Assembly: GCA_018882825.1 (NCBI GenBank)
Contig: VERC01000028.1
Span: 1-14,442 of the forward strand
DNA from: Acidimicrobiia bacterium
GTDB lineage: Bacteria; Actinomycetota; Acidimicrobiia; Acidimicrobiales; Acidimicrobilacustridaceae
Length of the DNA stretch: 14,442 bases
Reading direction: 5' to 3'
Of this stretch, positions 9,587 through 14,442 are shown one piece after another; positions within the stretch are counted from its first letter, which is position 1, and every line of letters starts with the position of its first letter. The notes under the pieces were generated by a model. That model worked only from the letters and a program-made list of their open reading frames with translations, had not been told where the DNA came from and made no database searches. The translations under genes and the position numbers were made by a program.

Positions 9587-11263
9587 TCATGGTACGACCC
9601 GGACCTCGAAGGAGGTCCGCGACTCGGTGAACACGCCGGTCCGCGCGGCCACCGTCACCGTCCACGTTCCCGGCACGGAGAACTCGCGTCCCTCGTACTC
9701 GAAACGACCGGGGGAGAGGGCCGTGGTCTGTCGGGTGATGGGCGCGAGTCCTTCGGCCGGGAGTGAGAACTCGATCGTGAGGCTCGGTCCCACGTCGAGT
9801 GGTGCTCCCTGCGGATCGGTGTAGGTCACCGAAACGGTGTTCGCGCCCACTCTCGCCGGACGGGTCTCCAGGCGGACCGATCCCGCGTCGATGGGGCGAG
9901 TCGTGGTCACGCCGGACGACGCCGGCGGTACGTCTCGGGCCGGGGTCACGTTCGTCACGACGCCGGTGAGCACGAGGATCACGACGATGGCGGCAGCCTC
10001 CACCCGCACCGTCGTCAGCAGTCGACGGTGATGGCGCGCCGCGTCGGCCGGAGCGTCGTGCGTCGCGCCGACGAACGAGGGAACCAGCACCCGACGGTTC
10101 AACGCAGCGATGACCACCACCAGCGACGTGATCGCTGCCTTGGTGAGGATCAGTCGTCCCCACGTCGTCGACACCAGCGCACTCCACGAGGCGTCGGATC
10201 CGGCGATGGTAAGGGCGACACCGGCCACCACGAGGGCCAGCACCGTCCACAGGGCCAGTGCCGAGAACCGCCCCACGATCCGAGCCGATCCGGTCACATC
10301 CTCGGGACCGCGACCGGCCAGCACCATCCACAGACCGACCAGTCCACCCAGCCACACCGCGGCGGCGGTGGCGTGCACGGCGTCGGTGGACATCAGCAAC
10401 CACGCCGGGGTGAACGCCGTGGCGTGACCCCAGAGGGCGAACGAGATCGTCACGGCGAGACCGCCGTACAGGGCGAGGACCCGACCGACGACCGGTGAGC
10501 CGAGATCGGTGGACAGGTGCACCACGGCCAGTCCCACGAACAGCACGGCCAGCGACAGGCCGAGATCACCGCGCAGGACCTGACGCAGTACGTCGGTGTC
10601 GGTCGATGCACCGGCGCCGCGACCGGTCAGCAGGGCGGACTGCGCGATCACCGCTCCGATGGCGGCGAGGAAGGCGACCATCGTCCCGATGCGTACGAAA
10701 GGGATCAATCTCCACCGGTCCTCGGCCCCGTCGTGCACGAACCGGAGGAAGAAGGCGACACCGGCGGCCGTCAATGCAGCCAGCAACAGCAGTGCCCGGG
10801 CCCCGTCGCCGACGATGTCCCACAGTCGATCGCTGCCGGTGTCGGCCAACGAGCGATCGAGTTCACCCGAGCCGACGCCGAACAGGAACGATCCGCTCAC
10901 CGGATGACCGTCGGCCGAGAGCACCCTGTAGGTGACGACGTACGTCCCGTTCGGCAGGTCCGGACGCAGACCGGTCGAGACGACAGTGCCCTTGGCGTTG
11001 GCCGCATCATCATCGACCCGATCGCCGCGACCATCACGCACCACCAACCCACCGGCGCTGATCGTCACCGATTCGGTGAAGGTGACGCTCACTCGCGCAG
11101 GTGGGCTGGCCGACACCGAGTCGTCGATCGGATCGGTGGCCACGACGCTGGCGTGGGCGGCCGCCGTTCCCGTGCCCAGTGCCAGTACACCGAGAAGGGC
11201 CATCGCCTGCACGGCGAGCACCACGATCGCCGGTACCCACGTTCCTCGGAGTCGGAGCGACAT
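9587..11263 (-). CDS. CopC-CopD fusion copper transport protein (YcnJ-like)
   Basis: The 558-residue fusion protein is predicted to bind copper outside the membrane and take part in its transport. A signal sequence (residues about 10-36) ends in AAAH, leaving His37 at the mature N-terminus. The CopC domain (37-130) ends in SADGHPVSGSFLFG, where Asp118 and His120 with His37 reproduce the His-Asp-His Cu(II) site of CopC. The CopD domain (about 145-460) has around eight membrane segments and the conserved DAVHATAAAVWLGGL. A further soluble beta-rich domain of about 90 residues follows (RLETRPARVGANTVSVTY... to FEVRVVP), resembling a YtkA/FixH-like Ig fold. The ATG at 11263 was chosen over upstream starts because the signal peptide begins there and GGGGA precedes it. 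Confidence 0.92.
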   Translation of the reverse strand: MSLRLRGTWVPAIVVLAVQAMALLGVLALGTGTAAAHASVVATDPIDDSVSASPPARVSVTFTESVTISAGGLVVRDGRGDRVDDDAANAKGTVVSTGLRPDLPNGTYVVTYRVLSADGHPVSGSFLFGVGSGELDRSLADTGSDRLWDIVGDGARALLLLAALTAAGVAFFLRFVHDGAEDRWRLIPFVRIGTMVAFLAAIGAVIAQSALLTGRGAGASTDTDVLRQVLRGDLGLSLAVLFVGLAVVHLSTDLGSPVVGRVLALYGGLAVTISFALWGHATAFTPAWLLMSTDAVHATAAAVWLGGLVGLWMVLAGRGPEDVTGSARIVGRFSALALWTVLALVVAGVALTIAGSDASWSALVSTTWGRLILTKAAITSLVVVIAALNRRVLVPSFVGATHDAPADAARHHRRLLTTVRVEAAAIVVILVLTGVVTNVTPARDVPPASSGVTTTRPIDAGSVRLETRPARVGANTVSVTYTDPQGAPLDVGPSLTIEFSLPAEGLAPITRQTTALSPGRFEYEGREFSVPGTWTVTVAARTGVFTESRTSFEVRVVP

Positions 11264-11308
11264 CGGTCCCCGTTCGTCGCTGATTCGGCAAGACTGACGC
11301 GGTGCGTG

Positions 11309-11314
11309 ATCGTA
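11309..11314 (-). promoter_or_regulatory. Possible -10 box (TACGAT) of the copper operon in a divergent promoter region
   Basis: Read on the - strand, TACGAT fits TANNNT and would start transcription near 11302, about 39 bases before the copC-copD ATG. The 66-base gap 11264-11329 must hold the signals for both this operon and the ABC ATPase on the other strand. No clear -35 or dyad operator is seen. Confidence 0.35.
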
Positions 11315-11329
11315 GGGCTGGAGCGACCG

Positions 11330-12151
11330 GTGGGTGACGACGTCGCGGTGGAGGCCGCGGATCTCGTCGTGGCCTACGGATCCCACACGGTGCTGTCGTC
11401 GGCGACCTTCACGGTGCCGAGCGGCAAGGTCACCTCGCTCGTCGGTCCCAACGGTGCCGGGAAGTCGAGTCTGCTCAACGCCATCGTCGGTCTCGTCGAG
11501 CCGACGACCGGATCGTTGTCGGTGCTGGGTGCTCCGGCGGCGAAGGTCCGACGCCGTGTCGCCTATGTGCTCCAGTCGGCCAAGGTCGATGAGCGACTAC
11601 CGATCACCGTGCGCGAGACGGTCGTCATGGGCCGCTATGCCGCGCGCGGCGCCTTCGGTCGGCTCACCACCGAGGATCGTCGGGCCGTCGACCTGGTGCT
11701 CGATCGACTCGACATCGCCGATCTCGCCCGTCGACATCTCCACGAACTCTCCGGCGGACAACGCCAGCGGGTGTTCGTCGCGCAGGGTCTCGTCCAGGGC
11801 GCCGATCTCCTGCTGCTCGACGAACCGGTCACCGGACTCGACGTCGTGAGCCGCGGAGTCATCCTCGATGTCGTGGCCGCCGAACGGGCCGCCGGTCGCA
11901 CGGTGATGATGACCACGCACGACCTGGCCGAGGCCTCCGGTACGGACCACGTGCTGTTGCTGGCCGGACGGGTCGTGGCCGCCGGCCCACCCGACGAGGT
12001 CCTCACCACCGACAACCTCGCCGCCGCCTACGGCGGCCGTATCCTGCGACTGTCCGACGGGATGGTCCTGATCGACGACCCGCACCACCATGCGCCGGGC
12101 CACGACCACGCACTGTGCGAGACCGATGACGAGCAGGTCCACCGTCACTGA
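11330..12151 (+). CDS. ABC transporter ATPase, metal (zinc/manganese, AztA-like) class, His-rich tail
   Basis: The 273-residue protein is a complete nucleotide-binding domain. It has Walker A GPNGAGKSS (39-47), Q-loop YVLQSA, signature LSGGQ (140-144), Walker B LLLLDEP (Asp164, Glu165) and H-loop His197 in MTTHD. The stretch DERLPITVRETVVMGRYAARG between Q-loop and signature is characteristic of the ATPases of zinc/manganese uptake systems such as AztA/ZnuC. The last 25 residues contain seven His and one Cys (PHHHAPGHDH and VHRH), suggesting metal sensing or binding. No permease or binding protein is adjacent. The start is GTG 11330, with GGAG at 11320-11323. The long open frame upstream of 11330 is antisense to copC-copD and was not included. 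Confidence 0.88.
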   Translation: MGDDVAVEAADLVVAYGSHTVLSSATFTVPSGKVTSLVGPNGAGKSSLLNAIVGLVEPTTGSLSVLGAPAAKVRRRVAYVLQSAKVDERLPITVRETVVMGRYAARGAFGRLTTEDRRAVDLVLDRLDIADLARRHLHELSGGQRQRVFVAQGLVQGADLLLLDEPVTGLDVVSRGVILDVVAAERAAGRTVMMTTHDLAEASGTDHVLLLAGRVVAAGPPDEVLTTDNLAAAYGGRILRLSDGMVLIDDPHHHAPGHDHALCETDDEQVHRH

Positions 12152-12166
12152 CTTCACGGTGACGGT
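12141..12166. terminator. Bidirectional stem-loop between convergent genes
   Basis: A 10-bp stem (ACCGTCACTG 12141-12150 with CGGTGACGGT 12157-12166, one G-T pair) has a 6-base loop. It spans the stop codon of the ABC ATPase and lies 22 bases from the end of the convergent phosphatase gene. The symmetry suits termination from both sides, although no T-run is present. Confidence 0.5.
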
Positions 12167-12187
12167 CGGTCACCCGATCGAATCGGT

Positions 12188-12970
12188 TCAGCCGGCCAGC
12201 GCCTCGATCACCGCATCGTGCACGAGTCCGTTGGTGGCCACGGCGGACACGCGGCCCGAACCGTCGAGCGGCACCGTCGAGCCGTCGGTGGCCGTGAATC
12301 GTCCGCCCGCCTCGCTCATGATCACGGGCATGGGGGCCACGTCCCACAGTGAGACCTCGGGATCGACCATGGCATCGATGGCCCCGCACGCCACCATGGC
12401 GTATCCGTACCCATCGCCCCATGTGCGCAGCTGGAAGCCGGCTCGTTTGGCGCCGAGCAGCATCGGTTCGGGCCAGTTGGAGAAGCCACTGGACGACAGC
12501 ACGCAGTCGGTGGCCGCCGTTCGTGCGCTCACCCGCACCGGCACACCGTCGCGGAAGCATCCCAGACCCCGTCCGGCATACACGGTGATGCCCACCGCCG
12601 GCAGGTTGATCACACCGATCAACGGACCGTGCTCGTCGAGGATGGCGAGGAGGTTCGAGTACAGCGGCACGCCGCGGGCGAAGGCCTTCGTGCCGTCGAT
12701 CGGGTCGACGATCCAGATCCGCCCGCTCGTCCCGATGTGGTCGTCTTCCTCCTCCCCCCGGATCGTGTCGTCCGGGTGGGCGGTCGCCAGACGTGCACGG
12801 ACCAGTCGCTCCGCAGCCCGGTCGGCTTCGGTCACGGGCGTTCCGTCGGACTTGGTGTCGATGGCGAGGTCGGGACGGTCGAACCACTGCAGCGTCAGCG
12901 TGCCCGCCGCCCGCAGGATGTCGACGGCCTCGTCGAGCAGTGCCGGGTCGGCGGCGGGCGCGGTGCTCAT
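12188..12970 (-). CDS. Inositol-monophosphatase-family phosphatase, probable histidinol-phosphatase (HisN-like)
   Basis: The 260-residue protein is a Mg-dependent phosphatase of the IMPase superfamily. The metal site is visible as GEEED (Glu73), DPIDGTKAF (Asp89, Asp92, Thr94) and LWDVAP (Trp209, Asp210), with EAGGRFT near the end. The sequence DPIDGTKxFxRGVP and RTWGDGYGYAMVACGAIDAMVDP match the HisN type of actinobacterial histidinol-phosphatase more than true inositol phosphatases. That would dephosphorylate histidinol phosphate in histidine synthesis. No other his gene is here, so 3'-phosphoadenosine or inositol phosphatase activity remains possible. The ATG at 12970 was chosen because an extension to 13045 would overlap the upstream gene and adds unconserved residues. 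It is the last gene of the - strand operon. Confidence 0.85.
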   Translation of the reverse strand: MSTAPAADPALLDEAVDILRAAGTLTLQWFDRPDLAIDTKSDGTPVTEADRAAERLVRARLATAHPDDTIRGEEEDDHIGTSGRIWIVDPIDGTKAFARGVPLYSNLLAILDEHGPLIGVINLPAVGITVYAGRGLGCFRDGVPVRVSARTAATDCVLSSSGFSNWPEPMLLGAKRAGFQLRTWGDGYGYAMVACGAIDAMVDPEVSLWDVAPMPVIMSEAGGRFTATDGSTVPLDGSGRVSAVATNGLVHDAVIEALAG

Positions 12971-13005
12971 GTCGTCATCGTGACACGTGCCGGCCCGGCG
13001 AGAGG

Positions 13006-13623
13006 TCAGGTCCGGGCGCCGAGATCGCGCAGTTGGTCCCACCACGCCGCGGCCACGACCGATCCGACGACACCGGCGGCGAGGTCACCGGGCATCGTGA
13101 ACTCCATCACGTGCAACGAGCCGTCGATGGTCAACTTGAGCCGCGGGCGACCGAGGGTGGGTCGCGCACCCATGACGATCTGGTCCGGGCGTACATCGAA
13201 CGCCGTCGTCCCCGACAACGGATCGGTCACCGGCCCCTTGCGCGAGCGCGTCTCGGATTCGAAGGTGAACGACAGCCGACCGCCGGCGAACGACAGCACA
13301 CCGCGACGACGGCCGCGCTCACGGTCATCGGGCGCGCGGGTGGCGGCCACGTCCACCGGGTCCTCGTCGGTCGTGGCCCGTTCCAGTCGTCCGGGAGCCA
13401 ACGCGCCGGACACGGCCACGTCCCCACGCACCACCTGCACGGTGTTGCTGATCACCAGCGCACCGATCACCACCAAGGGCAGGAGGGCCACTGCCGGTCC
13501 GCCGGCCGACAACCAGAACACCAGCACGAGGGCGAATCCCCACCAGGCGACCAGCACGATGTTGCGTCGGGCCCGGGCCCGGGCCCGGGTCGGGTTCTCG
13601 TCGGGGGTGTGCAGTCGCGCCAT
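13006..13623 (-). CDS. Membrane protein with beta-rich C-terminal domain, paralogue 2 (unknown function)
   Basis: I do not recognise the family. The 205-residue protein has a basic N-terminus (RARARARRN), a membrane hairpin at residues about 21-65 rich in Val/Leu/Trp, and a cytoplasmic-type hydrophilic linker. It ends in a beta-rich segment, RGVLSFAGGRLSF ... FDVRPDQIVMGARP ... RLKLTIDGSLHVMEF, closing with WWDQLRDLGA. The pattern of short alternating strands followed by a final amphipathic helix resembles bacterial PH/GRAM-like domains; that is inference. The same arrangement, with the same closing motif, is in the gene immediately upstream. Its ATG abuts the upstream TGA with no intervening base, so translation is probably coupled. 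Confidence 0.72.
   Translation of the reverse strand: MARLHTPDENPTRARARARRNIVLVAWWGFALVLVFWLSAGGPAVALLPLVVIGALVISNTVQVVRGDVAVSGALAPGRLERATTDEDPVDVAATRAPDDRERGRRRGVLSFAGGRLSFTFESETRSRKGPVTDPLSGTTAFDVRPDQIVMGARPTLGRPRLKLTIDGSLHVMEFTMPGDLAAGVVGSVVAAAWWDQLRDLGART
13569..13589. repeat. Tandem GGGCCC repeat (3.5 copies) inside paralogue 2
   Basis: Three perfect copies of the self-complementary hexamer GGGCCC plus a half copy lie in tandem. On the - strand they encode the Arg-Ala-Arg-Ala-Arg stretch just before the first membrane helix. The repeat unit keeps the frame, so copy changes would alter the protein by two residues at a time. Confidence 0.8.
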
Positions 13624-14217
13624 TCAACCGGCTCCCAGTTCGCGCAACTGGGCGTACCACTCGCCGACCACCGTCGGGCCCACGAACGATGCCCCGAGGT
13701 CGTAGGCGGCGAAGAACCGAACCGAGTGGTTGGCCCCGCCGATGACGAGATCGATTTGAGGACGGAAGAAGGTGGGTGGCGACACGAAACCGACACGGTC
13801 GATCGTGGTGTCGAATCGGATCACCTCGTCGACGTCCTCGAACCGGAGTCGGGTGCCGTCGCACACCAGCCACCCGCGTCGCGTGGGTTCGCCTCGGGCG
13901 CGCAGCCCTGTCGACCACAGTCCGTTCACCGCCACTGGCGCATCGGGGGTGGCGGCGGCCAACTCACCGCGGTGGAGGGTCTCGGCATCGGGCCCATCGG
14001 GTCGGCGTGACTCGCGCACACTGGCCAGCAGCATCACGGTGAACGCCACGGCGGGCACGGCGAACAGGAACGATCCGAAGCCGACGGGAACGATGAAGAA
14101 CATCAGGATGAACACCCAGATCGACACCATCGTCCACACGCGCAGTCGCTTCACGTGGGCCGGGGCGTCGGGTCGATCGGGCCCGAATCGCAGGCGCAGT
14201 CGTCGCTCACTGGTCAT
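13624..14217 (-). CDS. Membrane protein with beta-rich C-terminal domain, paralogue 1 (unknown function)
   Basis: The 197-residue protein has a basic N-terminus, a membrane hairpin at residues about 27-67 (Val/Phe/Ile/Leu-rich) and a hydrophilic linker. It ends in a beta-rich segment, RGWLVCDGTRLRF ... IRFDTTIDRVGFVSP ... PQIDLVIGGANHSVRF, closing with WYAQLRELGA. The G-x-L ... RL-x-F ... RP-x-x-x-L-x-I-x-G ... QLR-x-LGA pattern aligns along its length with the next gene, so the pair are tandem paralogues. I do not know the family; a PH/GRAM-like fold is inferred from the strand pattern. The ATG at 14217 has GGGGAAGGG just upstream and overlaps the nitroreductase stop as ATGA. Confidence 0.75.
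   Translation of the reverse strand: MTSERRLRLRFGPDRPDAPAHVKRLRVWTMVSIWVFILMFFIVPVGFGSFLFAVPAVAFTVMLLASVRESRRPDGPDAETLHRGELAAATPDAPVAVNGLWSTGLRARGEPTRRGWLVCDGTRLRFEDVDEVIRFDTTIDRVGFVSPPTFFRPQIDLVIGGANHSVRFFAAYDLGASFVGPTVVGEWYAQLRELGAG
13632..13652 (-). promoter_or_regulatory. Hairpin overlapping the Shine-Dalgarno of paralogue 2
   Basis: AACTGGG and CCCAGTT (13634-13640 with 13646-13652) form a perfect 7-bp stem with a 5-base loop inside the last codons of paralogue 1. On the - strand the 3' arm runs into GGGAG, the ribosome site about 8-12 bases before the ATG of paralogue 2. The structure could hide that site until a ribosome translating paralogue 1 opens it. Confidence 0.45.
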
Positions 14218-14442
14218 GTCGACCCTTCCCCGAAGCGCATCACGTCCGGCTTCGGTCGCTCGCTGTCCGGAGCCTCACTCGTCGGCCAGCCGAGGTACAC
14301 GATCCCCACCACCCGGTCGGTCGGGTCGAAGGCGCACACCTGGCGCACTTCGCTCGATTCGACCGCTGCGCCGGTCGACCACAGCGAGGCCAGACCCGCG
14401 GCGGTCGCGCCCAGCAGCAGCGTCTGCAGAGCTGCGCTCACC
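14214..14442 (-). CDS. Nitroreductase-family flavoprotein, C-terminal part (5' end outside window)
   Basis: About 75 C-terminal residues of a protein whose frame runs off the right edge. The segment ALQTLLLGATAAGLASLWSTG, then EVRQVCAFDPTDRVVGIVYLGWP, is the standard C-terminal helix and last strand of the nitroreductase fold. These are FMN-dependent NAD(P)H oxidoreductases, usually about 200 residues. The N-terminal FMN-binding arginines are not in view, so the subfamily (nitroreductase, BluB-like or other) cannot be told. The stop overlaps the next start as ATGA, placing it first among the visible genes of the - strand operon. The GTG near the edge (14441-14439) is probably internal, since the family extends further upstream. 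Confidence 0.85.
   Translation of the reverse strand, partial: VSAALQTLLLGATAAGLASLWSTGAAVESSEVRQVCAFDPTDRVVGIVYLGWPTSEAPDSERPKPDVMRFGEGST

Noticed and set aside
8949..9824. + strand frame of 291 codons opposite the YcnI-like and CopC-CopD genes
   Set aside because: It is antisense to two proteins with clear signal peptides and motifs, and its own translation shows no domain.
10517..11329. In-frame upstream extension of the ABC ATPase
   Set aside because: The extension is antisense to copC-copD, is low-complexity His/Arg/Gly-rich, and the ABC domain with a ribosome site starts at 11330.
12629..14010. Two long + strand frames (12629-13705 and 12793-14010) opposite the phosphatase and membrane-protein genes
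   Set aside because: They are Arg/His/Pro-rich shadow translations. The - strand genes have motifs, membrane segments and tight start-stop overlaps.

Overview
This window is a high-GC bacterial chromosome segment whose gene order is the conserved actinobacterial origin-proximal block: recF (3' part) - dciA/DUF721 - gyrB - gyrA - DUF3566 membrane protein - tRNA-Ile(GAT). The same order (gyrB, gyrA, DUF3566 protein, ileT) occurs in Mycobacterium and Streptomyces. The TANNNT -10 boxes sitting directly upstream of start codons also fit an actinobacterium. The class Acidimicrobiia is my guess from protein style only. No insertion sequence, phage gene, CRISPR array or integrase is visible, so this looks like core rather than mobile DNA.

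Left part (1-6956, all on +). The replication/topology genes come first. They are followed by a small TadE/TadG-like single-pass protein between gyrA and the DUF3566 gene, then the tRNA, then a 45-residue hydrophobic small ORF that starts two bases after the tRNA 3' end and resembles the DLW-39 small proteins.

Middle (6957-8900, +). There is an unassigned Rossmann-fold, saccharopine-dehydrogenase-like protein. A hairpin-rich leader then precedes a FliA/WhiG-type sigma factor, whose 3' end overlaps the convergent copper gene.

Right part (8876-14442). On the - strand is a two-gene copper unit: a CopC-CopD fusion followed by a YcnI-family protein, like Bacillus ycnJ-ycnI. Facing away from it is an ABC ATPase of the metal-uptake class with a His-rich tail and no permease or binding protein beside it. 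Convergent to that is a tightly packed - strand operon, in transcription order: nitroreductase C-terminus (cut by the window edge), two paralogous membrane proteins with a beta-rich PH/GRAM-like tail domain, and a HisN-like inositol-monophosphatase-family phosphatase.

The most interesting signals are small-scale. They are a TCCCTAGG motif recurring only in upstream regions, probable leaderless starts (including one possibly created by tRNA processing), a three-hairpin leader ahead of the sigma factor, a hairpin that could enforce coupling between the two paralogues, and the tandem paralogues themselves. I found no clear-cut new defence or mobile system. No gap between genes exceeds 300 bases; the longest is the 234-base gyrB leader.
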